Shown here piece by piece: positions 23,650 through 35,033 of a stretch of DNA of 64,000 bases. Each line of letters starts with the position of its first letter. Position 1 is the stretch's first letter. Made by a program: the position numbers and the translations under genes. The stretch lies in the NCBI GenBank assembly GCA_017591395.1, contig WEDG01007480.1:1-64000 (forward strand). Direction: 5' to 3'. The notes beneath the pieces were generated by a model. It had not been told where the DNA came from and searched no databases. It saw only the letters and a list, made by a program, of their open reading frames with translations. The DNA is from Schistocephalus solidus. Lineage: Eukaryota > Platyhelminthes > Cestoda > Diphyllobothriidea > Diphyllobothriidae.

Positions 23650-26010
23650 CAGACTGTTATGACTCCTTAATACAGATATCATGTCACTTACCCCTGTGAG
23701 CACAGACACAACCACAAGGAAACCTGGTACACAATGAAATTTAACACAAGGTAGTTTCGGACACGCGCAGATTGTTCCTCAGTTTTATCAGAAATTGCGC
23801 CCTAACAAACACACCACCTTCTTGACTTTGTTCTGACGTCGGAACGCGGTGCCTGGAAGAAGAATATGGGATAAATTTAGCAAAAGTCCGACCCGTTCTA
23901 AACGAAATCACGAACTATCTGCGATTATGACGGTCCTGCTCGTTTGCGACGGATGAACTACAATATGGTACCGGATGTCATAAGTTGGACCCGCGCTGTG
24001 GTCTTACAGTCACTCCAAGTTTATGCGGGCATTTGTTGCACGTTCCACCGTAATGTAATGGCGGTTCGCACTAAGCACATCGCTAAACTCGGTTGATACC
24101 TACATCGCTATTCCTAATACCCACCCCTTATATGCGGCTCGATGAAGCTGTGCTCTGCGCAGCAACCGCACCGCAGTGGTCTAAACCAGAAGTGAGTATG
24201 TGTTGTCTCGACACTGGATAATCACTTAATTAATCGCGCTCTCTCTCTCCCTCTTGAAAAGTCTTAAAGAGGCAACGACATGTAATCTTTTAGGCAGCCC
24301 TTGCTAGCTTGGACATTCTTTTTGCCATGCCACAGTTTTGGCTCACAATTCCATCGGGAAGTCGCCTGTGATGTCTCAGTAGCTATATTTAATGGATTTA
24401 GTGAGATCCACTTCTCTGAACAAGGACCGATTAAAGGGAGTAGGTGCTGGATGCAGCTTTTTCTGGAGTAGGCATTCAAAGGCAGAATAAAAAACATTGG
24501 GATCGCCTACGCCACCAAGAAAGACGTAATGTAAGGGCTATTTTGGGTCCCGTGGGGACTAAACAATCGTCTTATGACCAAAAACTGTCAGTCCGTTGAG
24601 AGAAATCTGTCACCATCATTAAAATTCAAATTCTTCAATCACAGACCTAAACAATACGAAGCAAAACTTTTGCAAAAATCTGAACACCCCCCTTACTGCT
24701 GTTGAAAATTTGGTCCTATTATTTGTCCACTGCTGCCACGTAGAAGCCGATTGTACTACTTGAGGTGCAGCTCTAGACTGCTATAAATTCGATAGTGGCA
24801 AAGGTGACAGCCTTCTTCTGTTGCGAGCGTGCACAAAACACAAATTCCTTATTAACGAAGTGGACGCACCCGCTATTTCATCGCTGCCAACTACATCTAC
24901 GCCAGAAGGCGCGATCAGCTCAGAGTGCCTTAGTGTGCGGAACGCTATGTGAAACACTGCCCTGCCGACTCGAAGGTGAGGCTCCAAATATGATCGTCTA
25001 AGCGACGGAACAAGTTGAACTGTAATACTGGATCCTATCGGGCGCCGACTAGATTTTCTAATCCGCGTGAATCTATTTTTGAAAATAACATAATCCACGA
25101 AGGAAAAGGGTGCTGATTTGAATCTGAAGTGGGAGGCACTGTCCACATCTACTTTGAATACCCTTGGCTGATGGAATACGGCGTCTCCTTTTAGAAAAAA
25201 ATGCTAGCAGGATTGAGTCCACTGAATTCGCATTATTCTGATGCCGAGACCAAATGCTGCGAAGGCTGTGAAGAATGCAGGATGACTGTATGACTTTTCT
25301 ACGGTGAGGTTAAGAACTCTTCTAGGCTACCAAAGCAGTCTGTCGTCGTCAAACCAATGGGACTGCGTCGCTGATCACCTCATAGTGAATTCATACTGCT
25401 GGAGAGATGGTAGATTCTGAAACGCCGGAATGGGCACATTGAAGGGGTCCTCAACTGTTCATCTGAATTACGCAAGGCGGCCATTAACGGACTTCCGAAA
25501 GAAGCCCCGAATGTTCGTTATCATGAGGCAGTGCAAAGGTTTTTCTGCAGAAATGCCCTAGTTTTCCGATGTGAATGACCGTTTTTTCTTTTTGCACGTA
25601 TTTCATTAGTAAACCGAACGATATTGCAGATGTCTTTTGCTTTGATTCCGTCTACGTAATTTTTACTATGTTTACTTATTTCTTATTAACTTGACGCCGT
25701 ATCCTGTACAGTCAGTCAGTCTGAAATTTAGTTCTGGCTGTCACCCCGACCGATTATTTTAGTGGCAAGTAGTTATTCCAGTAGAACCACTGACGCCGTG
25801 GCTGGTCCTCTAGGTTTTCAGGATTCTTTAGGACCAATAGGAAGCTGGAAAACAATAACCGTTTCAGGCAGGCAACCAACGTACTAATGCAAACATAAAT
25901 AAACTCAGACGAAGTAAAATTTGGAAGGCATCTACACTTATGATTTACTTGTGCTCTTGATTATGCCAACCTCCAAGGTTTAGTGAAAACTGACTCTGCA
26001 TTTTTTGAAA
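23650..26010. other. intergenic, no gene seen
   Basis: No open frame here has a family signature. The upstream promoter and first non-coding exon of the mevalonate kinase gene should lie in or before this stretch, but I cannot place them. The only visible element is a pyrimidine-rich tract with a splice-acceptor-like AG at 26016-26017. Confidence 0.5.
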
Positions 26011-26017
26011 CTTTCAG
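26011..26017 (+). promoter_or_regulatory. MVK: probable 3' splice site in the MVK 5' UTR
   Basis: A pyrimidine-rich run ending in ctttcag lies 31 bases upstream of the ATG. An in-frame TAG at 26019-26021 follows, so the exon starting at 26018 cannot be translated from upstream in the kinase frame. A cis-intron or a spliced-leader acceptor would both fit. Confidence 0.55.
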
Positions 26018-26048
26018 GTAGCTGTTGGCATCCGTGAGTTTTTGGAGC

Positions 26049-27182
26049 ATGGAGCTTCAGATATCTGCACCTGGAAAGGTCATACTTTTTGGCGAGCATG
26101 CTGTCGTTTATGGATATCCAGCGATTGCAGCGTCAATCGACCTGCGAGTTCGATTAAGCGTCTCTGTGGAAAACCCCAATGACGCCGGCAACACAGTATA
26201 TAACATCAGCCTTCCCGATTTAAATTCAACTCCCATGTGTCTCTCCACCGACTGCGTACACGGTGTCCGCTCCTCTCTAATTAAGAACTGCAACAAACCC
26301 CAGGAAACCGTTCGTGAGATCATGGCAAGGCAGCGCCTAATTTCATCTGATCAACGCTTAGTAAATAGTCTGGCTGTGATCCTTTTGGCTGACGCTCTTG
26401 TGCACACTGAATGTTGCTGTGACTCTTGCCCGGCCAAGCAACTGACTCACCCACTAAATATTCGCGTTACCTCGGACCTTCCGATTGGCGCAGGACTTGG
26501 TTCTTCTGCAGCCTTTTGCACAGTCATTTGCGCGTGCTTTCTGCATATCCACGGTCAGGACCCCTCGAAAGATTTTCCCCGACTTGAGCGAATCACACAT
26601 GAGACCGAGAAAATCATGCATGCCCTGCCCTCGGGAGTCGATACTGCCATCAGCGTCAGGGGTGGCATCATCCGATTCCAACGACTCAACCCCTCGCCCC
26701 GCTGTGTTACCCTGCCAGTTAAGTCTGGACCTCTTCTTCTTATCGACACCCGAATTCCACGCTCCACAGCCGATGTTGTACTTGACATCGCCACCTCTCG
26801 CTCCACTAACCCCCAAAAACATACCCATTTGATGGAAGAAATCGCAAGCGTTTGCATCCGAGCCACAGATCACCTTTGCAACGGTGAAATGTTTTGCACC
26901 GAATTTTACCGACTAGTTTCCGAAAATCAGAATCTTCTGGAGCAGCTAGGTGTTTCGCACCCTATTATCGACGATATTGTGCGCCGACTTGCAGGATTTG
27001 GTGTCAGTGCAAAACTGACAGGAGCAGGGAGAGGCGGGTGTGTGATCGCGTTTTTAGATAAAGAACGACACTCCTTGACGCAGTCAGATGTTTCTAACCT
27101 CCTAAAGCCTCTTGGTGTAGACGTTTTCGTGACAAAAGTTTGTGTTCCGGGGGTTCAGATAGAAGTAAACCGTCTTTCCTGA
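26049..27182 (+). CDS. MVK: mevalonate kinase
   Basis: The product phosphorylates mevalonate with ATP to give 5-phosphomevalonate, an early step to isoprenoids (dolichol, ubiquinone side chain, protein prenyl groups). The single-exon ORF encodes 377 residues, slightly shorter than the human enzyme. GHMP-kinase motif 1 is APGKVILFGEHAVVYG (residues 7-22, with K10). Motif 2, the ATP loop PIGAGLGSSAA, is at 145-155. E187 precedes the PSGVD block, whose D198 is the catalytic aspartate. Motif 3, KLTGAGRGGC, is at 322-331; Arg replaces one Gly of the common GAGGGGC. I chose the ATG at 26049 because a stop lies in frame just upstream and its context is good (A at -3, G at +4). A longer reading from 26025 would need a TTG start. 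The gene converges on RALGAPB 514 bp downstream. Confidence 0.96.
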   Translation: MELQISAPGKVILFGEHAVVYGYPAIAASIDLRVRLSVSVENPNDAGNTVYNISLPDLNSTPMCLSTDCVHGVRSSLIKNCNKPQETVREIMARQRLISSDQRLVNSLAVILLADALVHTECCCDSCPAKQLTHPLNIRVTSDLPIGAGLGSSAAFCTVICACFLHIHGQDPSKDFPRLERITHETEKIMHALPSGVDTAISVRGGIIRFQRLNPSPRCVTLPVKSGPLLLIDTRIPRSTADVVLDIATSRSTNPQKHTHLMEEIASVCIRATDHLCNGEMFCTEFYRLVSENQNLLEQLGVSHPIIDDIVRRLAGFGVSAKLTGAGRGGCVIAFLDKERHSLTQSDVSNLLKPLGVDVFVTKVCVPGVQIEVNRLS

Positions 27183-27695
27183 TTCGTTTTCACCACAAAA
27201 GCCGGCCAGCCCTACAGGGCTCCTGGAACAAGGACTTCATAGCGAGAATTCTGTATGTGCAGAAAGGACCGTGAGCGCACACAATCCGTCCAGAGATCGA
27301 TAATCGATTAAGGTTGGCAACCACGATGCTGGTCCCTGCAGTTACTCCAAAAAACACAACAATGAGTGCAAAAAGATTGTAATCAATGACTGTAAGACAG
27401 TGATATGCATGTTTTGTTATCAATAACTGAATGCGATGTCGTATAAATAAGCATGTTTATCTCATCAAAACGATAATGGTGGGCCAGGAAGGCCGACATT
27501 GTGGAGCAGACATACGCCGTCAGGCACTGCGGAGTGGAAAGTGAGAGGAATGTGATAAGTCATAAAAGAAAGGAATGATGAGCGCAAAAGGTTATATTTA
27601 CACGCACGGGAGGTGATGGGAGCGCGCATCACTCGGTCGACCAGCGAATTAGTTCGACGGTTGACACAGTATGGTTTGCGCGGACAGGGCTAGGT
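27183..27695. other. intergenic gap between convergent genes
   Basis: The 513 bases separate the stop of mevalonate kinase (+) from the stop of RALGAPB (-), so both 3' UTRs must lie here. An AATAAG variant at 27446-27451 might serve the + strand gene. I see no clear consensus polyadenylation signal for the - strand gene. Confidence 0.6.
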
Positions 27696-28120
27696 TTAAC
27701 AGGCGTGACGACGGAAATTTCGTCGGGGGCAGCCATAACATTGCAAGCAATCTCCTTTAAACCGGCTCAGGCGACGGATCTGTAGCGGCTGGAAGGAGTC
27801 GGAAGCGAGTTGGCGTCGACGCGCAATGTTGACTACCGTTGAGCGAACTAAGTTGCCCAAACAGTGGGGGCTGGTCACCAGGCCCGTGAATAAGGGTCCC
27901 GCCTCAAACGCTGATCGCACTATTCCGATGCGGAGGAGGCCATTCTGCAGGGGGTGCACAAGAATAAGGTCGGTGCAGGCGAACTGTTCGCTAATGGCCA
28001 GTTGGAGAGGATTCCGATCACCAGTACTCCATAGGGCGTCATCCCAAAGCTCCAACCACAGTAGAGCTACCTTTCCGGGAGCTTCAGAATTTTCAGACTG
28101 TGCCTCGTTTATCGCCGGTC
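27696..28120 (-). CDS. RALGAPB: RALGAPB last exon (end of Rap-GAP-like domain)
   Basis: The acceptor ttttacccattccag ends at 28121 and the stop TAA is at 27696-27698. The reading (phase 1 from the previous exon) includes GKVALLWLELWDDALW, DLILVHPLQNGLLRIGI and LVRSTVVNIARRRQLASDSF. These match, in order, the VWVERYDD, FIHPLNTGLFRIKI and [20 protein letters not shown] blocks of vertebrate RALGAPB. The last 20 or so residues (a basic, Cys-containing tail) do not align with the vertebrate tail. The gene ends 514 bp from the mevalonate kinase stop. Confidence 0.95.
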
Positions 28121-28202
28121 CTGGAATGGGTAAAACAACTTAATTCTAGTCGCCAATGAAATAAGTCACGTCTCCATCAGGCGACTCAACAAGCCATCTT
28201 AC

Positions 28203-28482
28203 CTTGGACTGATCGAAATTCCGTCCTGTTTGAAGGACAGATGGCTGCAAACTCCACAGCCACATCTGCCCAGTACATAAGATAGTCGGAGCCATCCGGT
28301 GGATATACGTGTTTAGCGTTGCCCGAGTATGTGTAGTCGAAACTCGAGATGCGCCCATTATTTGACCGCGGTTTGCTGGCGACATTTGCCGCCCAGCCGC
28401 AGTGTGTGCTACTATCGACTGGCCAACCGAGGGATCGGACGAAAGATCCAAACTGCTTTGGGAAATGCGACCAGGATGCCTG
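28203..28482 (-). CDS. RALGAPB: RALGAPB exon (Rap-GAP-like core)
   Basis: Acceptor tttattgcag and donor AAG|gtaagatgg are both strong. The frame begins QASWSHFPKQF and contains FVRSLGWPVDSSTHCGWAAN and YLMYWADVAVEFAAICPS. These correspond to FLLSLGWSVDVGKHPGWTG and VLYYADALTEIAFVVPSP in the vertebrate protein, the core of the Rap-GAP fold. I see no evidence for the catalytic asparagine-thumb function of the alpha subunit here, as expected for beta. Confidence 0.95.
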
Positions 28483-28560
28483 CTGCAATAAATGTTTAGA
28501 AAAATGTTACTTATAGCTAAAATGCTAAACGACAAGAATTTACCATGCAGTAAAACGTAC

Positions 28561-28980
28561 CATATTTCCGATCACGCTGGTAAGGGTTGTTTGACCCTTG
28601 CGCACATAAAAAACCAGTAATGTGCTGGTAGTGCGCAAAATGGCGCTGTCAAAAGTGTCCAGGCGGTTCCGAAAGTTCGGTGTTTCCGATGGTATGGGAG
28701 TTAGATCACACAGGAGGTCTGGAACCCGGATGGCTGGACCACATGAATTCGGGTTGGGAACTACCTGGCTGGTTTGTTTGGAGGTGGTGTCGGGAATAGT
28801 GACAGATCTTCGGTATGAAGGCGCAGAAAGAAGACGGTTGACGGGGACGTAACCAAGATGCGAGAGGAGTGCGTGAGCGGATGTGGAGTTGGTTACTATC
28901 CTTAACGTGTCCGGAGTCGGGGTGGGCGGGAGGCATGAAAGACACAGGCAATGGGTGTCAGAGAGGTGGTAAATTTGGGG
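28561..28980 (-). CDS. RALGAPB: RALGAPB exon (start of Rap-GAP-like domain), 5' border approximate
   Basis: The donor ATG|gtacgt at 28561/28560 fits phase 0 into the next exon. The frame contains AHALLSHLGYVPVNRLL, FRNRLDTFDSAILRTTS and TLLVFYVRKGQTTLTSVIGN. These match ARLFLSHFGFLSL, the LDS...[21 protein letters not shown] stretch of vertebrate RALGAPB. A TAG at 28981-28983 limits the exon on its 5' side, so the true start is at or below 28980. Several AG dinucleotides could be the acceptor. Confidence 0.85.
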
Positions 28981-29349
28981 CTACTCTTGAGTGTGTGACA
29001 TAATTTGCCCTGCCTTAAACGGAGAAAGACTGAAATGCTTTGGGGGTCGGACAGAAGAGGGTGGCTAAAATAACCTCAATAAGAACATTTAAACTATAAA
29101 AGTTGTCTTTAGATAGGCTTAAAAGAGAGTTCGTGTCGGCCAAAATGTCCGATTAAACAAACCTGACTAAACCATCGGAATCTAACAATTGCTGAGCGTT
29201 GATACTAGCAGTTTCTGAGTGGCAAAAGTGTTCTCTGTTGAAATCGACCCTGGATAAAATTCCAGCAGTTAAGGTGGCAAAAACAGGTCGGGAGATTTTG
29301 ACAAAAAGGTGGATGGGAATGGATATGAAATACTGACTTTTGCGGCTCG

Positions 29350-29514
29350 CACATGTAGACGATGATATTTTTGCAGCGGCGTTCTTTAGCCTTGCGGTGG
29401 GTTTCAGCGTCGCGCTCAACCTCCCTGGTTATGAAGGACTTTAGGAGGTCTACCTCAGAGCGGGCCTTGCTGCCCGCGGGACAGATAACCTCCAATGAGG
29501 GCATGACTTTGTCT
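29350..29514 (-). CDS. RALGAPB: RALGAPB exon, 3' border approximate
   Basis: The acceptor cttcttttcctttag is followed by phase-1 reading DKVMPSLEVICPAGSKARSE, then a charged helical stretch ending near KERRCKN. Joined to the previous exon it gives VQAD-KVMPSLEVI, which fits VKADLSIPDLHEI in vertebrates closely, including the codon split across the intron. The donor is uncertain (candidates lie within about 29320-29370). Confidence 0.8.
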
Positions 29515-29519
29515 CTAAA

Positions 29520-31550
29520 GGAAAAGAAGGTGAGAAAGGACAACATTATAGTGAGTTACTCTTTTTAACCGGCTCCACTGCTATGCGGCCAAGATCTCTA
29601 ATCAAAAACATGGCACTTACTTCTACCGGCGCTTCAGGCTTAGAATACTGGCCGGCAGGTTCAAGGGGAAATGGAATTTTTCATGTGACTTACAATTTCG
29701 ACCCCAGCAAGGAGTTGCAAAGCAAAGTATGTTTTGTAGTAAACTCATTAACAGGATACCGCACCGAGTCGTGGTCCGTATAATAGAATATTGGTTTTCG
29801 GGTGCAGGCCTTAGGACCGCTTCGTTTAAATACCAAGGAGTGCTGAGGACTTCAGTTGTTTTACAGATGCAATACGTTGTCACATAGGAGAACGTCAAGT
29901 AAATGCCGTTGATACGATAAATGTTGGTTAGAAGAAAATCGTGCAGAACCAAAGGTCACTTAATTTGCGGGCATACCAGTCAAAAAGTAAAGCAAGACGT
30001 TCAACAAAGATGAGGGATATGCCAGGTAATCTCAGGATGGACATCGGAGCTGTGCGATTTCGCAGTAGACAGGAGTGTGCTGGAGACCTAGCGCGCGTGG
30101 TCTTAGGTCTAAGAGATACTCAGATTCAAGAAAAAAAACAGTCCGATCGACTAATTGCTAATAGAAAAAATCAGACGAAGCGCCCTCTTCTTTGGCAAAA
30201 AAACCCACCTAGAGGTCCAGAAAACAAATTGAGCAAAATCATTAAGGAACTATGCCTGTAGTTAGAAAGGAGAAGTTCGGTCAGTTGTGGGTCGAGCGAA
30301 TAATGTGAAAAATGGATAAGTTAACAGATTCCGCTACGACGAACGTTTTTGAGAAACTATATTGGTCTCATTGCATGTGGATGATCGCAAAGTGACGTTT
30401 AGCCATGACAAACGCAGGACAAGGGAGAAACTCGCTCGTGCGACAGGACCAGTTTCTGTGACCTAGTTGCGCTCGTCTCCATCACTGTCGTAATTGGCCA
30501 AAAATTTCCCAAATCCTGCAGCAGCCCGGTATGGTAGAAGGCTGTTCAACACAGCTTTGGAAGCCAGCGAAAATCCGTGAGTACTGTCGAAAAAACACGT
30601 TAGGATCGTCTGTCACAGGCTGCCAACACTATGACTGGTATTGCGAGAAAATAGCCAGAAAACATCGCACGCGAATGACTGCAGAGAGCAAGTTCGTAAT
30701 GAGCGGGAGTAGACTTTAAAAGTCCCGACACTAAGTTTGGGTCCAACCTAGACAAAAACTGCCCTCAAACGGGTAAATAAATTGATTGGTATCCCATTTG
30801 GCCATCCTATCTGACACATGCTTCGGGCGTAAAGCTTGTGTCTCCACACGAGTTAGCGGAGTAAAAGTTGCCGAGTGCGAAAAAGGTCAAAGCGGGTGGC
30901 TGGTCGCTGTCCACGTTTTCGACATAGTTAAATGCCCTCGATGAAATGCGTACACCCAAGCAGAAGAGAGACCTTTCGTGCACTCTCCACGTTTTACTTT
31001 GACGCGCTTTAGAAAAGGAGCTTGTCTGGAAAGACTCATTTTCCGGCCTTCAGAGGAAGTTACCCGAATAAGTCTTTGTATTCTCCTTTAATTAATTATC
31101 CTAAAAAATTAAACACAAGCCAACACTAAATTGTTCTAGAAATAAAAACGAAAAAGCTAGCGGGAGTTACTCGAGGCCCTTCCTGGGCGACCCCATCACC
31201 ACGAAAAGTGCATGATAGGTTTACACTTTAAAGCAATTGACTTGAATTAAAAATGGTAACGTTGGCTGCCAAAAAGATAAGCTTCCATTATCTATCTAAC
31301 ACATTCGGAAAAGAATTATCCAAATGTCTTAAATATCTTCAGCTACTAATTTATGCAACGTGAGCTCGTAGACCTGAATCCGGGGTCGTAGTGCCTTCTT
31401 ATAACCACTGTTTGTCACTGCAAGTTACTGTCTATGTGACTGAGTTACGAGGATGTGCCTGGGGAGGGTAGGCATGCGACATAAAGCAACGTTCTTCTTT
31501 TGGCGGTCCTACAGGCAGGCATAATCAAAGAGACAGAAGATTAAGTATTC
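29520..31550. other. RALGAPB intron, no gene seen
   Basis: This is intron sequence on the - strand. Short + strand frames (for example 29941-30261) have no family signature and no matching decayed copy elsewhere in the window. Confidence 0.6.
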
Positions 31551-31560
31551 TACCACTTAC

Positions 31561-32204
31561 GCTTGCACGAGAGGAATGTTTTGCTTAGAATGTGGAAGAA
31601 AGCGGGACTCCATGGGCTTGGTGGAGAAGCGTTGCACGGGTGCATCTACAGCGTAGACAGACTCCAGGAAGGAAACAGGGGGCTGCATCTGCGAGTCTTC
31701 ATGTGACACTACCGCAGCAGAGGTGACGACAGGAGGTGGAGTACGCGGAAGGAAACGCGGCTTACACGACCACACCTGAGGCCCAAAAGTGTCTCCCCGC
31801 AGGACGACCAGTACACTGGGCAGATCGACAAACAACTGTGGCACCGCACCGCTCCGGTTGGTAACGAAGTTGTTGGTCCGAACAGGCGTGGTAGTGGGTT
31901 CCTCCAAAAGACCCATCATTAGGGAGGCGTTGTCCCAGAAATAGCGGAAATGCCGGTGATGGCTGGTAGGAGCCTGTCGTCGTGAATTTCCTTGCGGCTC
32001 GCGCCTAGTGAGCATCTCAACCAAGTGCCGTTCCGTCAGACGAGCATTATTAGAGTCTAGGCCGCTGGGTGTCGGGAAGTTGCCTACGGATGATAGCAAT
32101 ATCGAGAGTAGTTGCTCAGCCGCCTCGCTAACACGTTTCGAGGGCGCTGGGAAGGCTTGATCCGGTGTATGACTGTTTCCACTAGCACCACCGACGGTGG
32201 TAGC
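31561..32204 (-). CDS. RALGAPB: RALGAPB exon (central conserved segment)
   Basis: Acceptor gtatgccttgctcag and donor GC|gtaagt are excellent. The 644-bp exon contains SEAAEQLLSILLSSVGNFP, HFRYFWDNASLMMGLLEEP, LPSVLVVLRGDTFGPQVWSC and ESRFLPHSKQNIPLVQA. The vertebrate equivalents are the AAEATLTCIMQLLGAFPSP, FRYFVLDNSVILAMLEQP, FPSVTVLVRGMSGRLAW and HRPFPEEVDKIPFVKA blocks, in that order. Two Pro/Ser/Thr-rich insertions are worm-specific. Confidence 0.95.
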
Positions 32205-32351
32205 CTGAGCAAGGCATACACAAGAAGGGGTTAGGGAGAGTCCCAAGGGAACAATAACGACCCTATAACGCAAGGGGTAAAACGGTGCCTTTTGAAAAAA
32301 AGGAGAGCAGATTGGGCGGTGAGGATGTAGCTAAAGGTCAAACCAACCCAC

Positions 32352-32569
32352 CTGACTAGCAACCCCAAAGATGCAAAGCTTAGTGGTCTCAATGACCGAC
32401 CAAAGGATGGTTGGGTCGCTCAACATCACCGAGGCATGCGCAACCAACCAGGACGCGAGGCACTGATAAGCATGAATTATGACACTGTGCACTGAACGTG
32501 TGTGATCCTTCTTCTCGCGTTTGCACTGGCTCGCGATAAACTGGCAGATGGAACGTACGCAATTCTTGC
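32352..32569 (-). CDS. RALGAPB: RALGAPB exon (helical segment)
   Basis: The exon is too interrupted to appear as a long ORF. Between acceptor ctgcaccgcag and donor CAG|gtgggt the - strand reads GKNCVRSICQFIASQCKREK, TRSVHSVIIHAYQCLASWLV and ILWSVIETTKLCIFGVASQ. This matches [38 protein letters not shown] and LKEVLEIVELGISGS of vertebrate RALGAPB over the full exon. Confidence 0.93.
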
Positions 32570-32934
32570 CTGCGGTGCAGAAAAGAGTAAAAGCAAGGCT
32601 AAAGAAGAAGTAAGCAATTTACAATTTTGTAAGAAATATTTAAGGAATATTTAATGGTAAATGGCTTATTCGGCTTTCAAAGGATTTATAAGCATGATAA
32701 GGTTTCAAAGGTTGCATGATTATTCGCGTAGCCAGACATCAATAGAAACATCAATCTTACGTACAAAGTACGCAATTTAACATATATCTACTGCAATATT
32801 TGATAAAAAGTAGGAGGTAAATGAGTGGGAACGTCGAGATACATATATGGATTTGGTTCAATGCAAATTTTCTAAATCTCAGTTGACATAAGGTCTACTG
32901 GCATGCCTCTAAAGCCAATGAATCCGATCGTTAC

Positions 32935-33410
32935 ATGTCCTCAAAACACAAAGAGGAAGGTTCGGACATACGATGGAGAGTGAGTGTTTCATTGTCACTA
33001 TTCAAGTCCAATAAGCCTATATTTTCACTAACCCTCTTTAAATATGTGAAATCTGCCGCTCCCTCTACAGTACTTCACGACTTGGATGACATCCAGACGA
33101 GGCAAGACTTTGTCGTCTCAGGACTTGAGGCTGCCAAAAATTTGTTACTATTTGAGAATTCCTTCAAAGAAACGCAAAGAGGGCATGATAGTATAGTCAC
33201 CTTTTGCCAAAAATCTGGAACGAAACCACGAGCTGCAAAAACCAAAGTACTGTTCGACGGTGTCAATCTAAAAAGTTTCATCCTTGCAGATGGCGTAACG
33301 GTGGAGGCGATCGACTTCTTTATCCATATCACTTAGTCTGTATTACCGAGGGAAAAACAGCGTTGCACATCCTGTACTCTCGGATAGTGCCTGTGACCTA
33401 GCCGCAAGGT
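32935..33410 (+). mobile_element. RT C-terminal fragment (unknown LINE)
   Basis: The + frame has KTKVLFDGVNLKSFILADGV, then TVEAIDFFIHITSLV and, after a shift, EGKTALHILYSRI. This is the block that follows the catalytic DD in RTE/jockey-type reverse transcriptases (a Lys-Thr-Lys strand, a short loop, an FxYLGS-like strand). It is an isolated remnant in a RALGAPB intron. Confidence 0.6.
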
Positions 33411-34019
33411 TCAGTTGAAAAGGGTACAGTCGATGGGGACTCTAGGTGAGCCTGATTTGCGATATATAGAGGCAGTTGATAATGGCAACTTCAGAGAGTA
33501 GCCGCAGCTTAGGTTGCCGGAGCACATCTTACAAACGGAACTCCCCCAGTCACAAGGAGAAACCGCTCGCTGGTGATCCACTGAAATATCGCGATCTCGG
33601 GGGGTGGGGAGGCGATCACGCATTCCGCCAGCTTTGCAGGACCCGTTCGTGACAATTCTCCCAATTTCTGTCAGAATTGAAGTGCCATGATGGCAAGCAA
33701 TCAAATATATTGCGGTTACAGAGGGCGCTACGCCTGAAATCTTTGGTGTCCAGAAATGGAACAACGAGGTTAATAATGAAAGAAAATCTACCATGCCATC
33801 GAAAGTAGAAACCAACCAAAGCCTCGGTTGGCGCGATACAGTTTAAAGAGCACGACCACGACTAAACTTTCGTGCGACAAATTTTTCCGATTCCACAAGA
33901 ATCAAGAAGTTACCACTATGGCGAACCAGATGCTGCAGATAATGGCTGTGTGCACAAAGCTTACGTAGCGAAATTTACACGGCGCACTAAGATGTGGCAT
34001 TAAGGTGCAGGACTAGGTG

Positions 34020-35010
34020 CACAACTGCCCGTGTGTGTGCTCCAGAGGAGGGTGGTGCAGGGACGGTGACTTGCGTGTGGCTTAGTTTTAAGCGATAGTA
34101 GACATGTACCGCAGCTAACACGCACACTCCCCCCTCCCCCGTCTGAGCAAGTTTTCATAACAGAGCCAAAAATACCGGAGTCTGGGTCGGGTGCAGGTGG
34201 CTGGAGCCGCCCCTAAGCGTACCACCACACCTAGCTCAGATCCCACGGAATGGGAATGACATAGAGATCACATTAAAAAGGAGCCACTGCAGCCTGAATC
34301 TCAATTTGCCAGCCAGCCATCCATTCTGCATAAACACATATTTGGCTCAGCGATCCATAACGGAACTCACTCGTCTCGTTCCGACTTGAGGCTCAAGCTC
34401 GAGGCCCGCCACCAGTCGCACAGCGGCTAGTAGTGCGATAGGCAGATGGATATTCATATACCTACACGCTGAGCTGACTGCGCGGTCCGAGTTATCCTGT
34501 CAGTTGGAAATCTTCCAATTCACGGCTTTTAGCGCAATGCGATAGGTTCAAGCGCGTCGGACTGTTTAGAGTGAGGAGGATGTACTGAGCCGTCAACCTT
34601 GCTCTCTATTGCCAGTCCCAGGTACCATCCGAGCCGGTCAGTGAAATGGCGCGGGGAATGGGCGCAGCTGCTGATGACCTCGACTAGGCGTACTACGTAC
34701 ACGACCTGGCCTATTAAACGCAAGCGCTAGGATTTCACACAACAGGGGGCTGAGCGGCTCACATCTCACACTTGTGAAAACACCAGAGGTCTTGTTAAGA
34801 AGGGGTCATTGCGACCTGGCCCTCAGACCACCAGTTGACCACTCCGCACAACACACATTGGACTGACTGCGAGATCTCAGTGCAATTGCCAGTTGGCCAC
34901 CTTCAAAGCCACAGCGTTTAGTGCACCGTGATAGTCTTAAGCTCGGGTCCCATATGCGGCAGAGGAATCACATGGAAAAGAAGCCGACTATCATACTTCC
35001 TTCTCAATGA
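34020..35010 (-). repeat. RTE-Zn 3'-end repeats, two or more units
   Basis: The region contains - strand copies of a dispersed unit found many times in the window (gactgagagtcaggctgcaatgg, cgctaaaagccgtg and the cgcaagtcaccgtccctgcacc blocks). The units differ by a few bases in ten. They usually follow the zinc-finger end of the RTE-like elements, so they are probably 3' UTR pieces that also spread on their own. Confidence 0.65.
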
Positions 35011-35033
35011 GAGGTGCTGGTTTAAAACATGTT

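Noticed and set aside
26454..26873. Long antisense and shifted ORFs across mevalonate kinase
   Set aside because: They are shadows of the conserved kinase frame and carry no motif of their own.
27696..32569. RALGAPA (catalytic alpha subunit), tuberin or a Rap1-GAP
   Set aside because: The exon blocks outside the GAP domain (FRYFxxDNAS, LVRGxxG-like, helical CxYIxxQC region) follow the order of the beta subunit and not the others.
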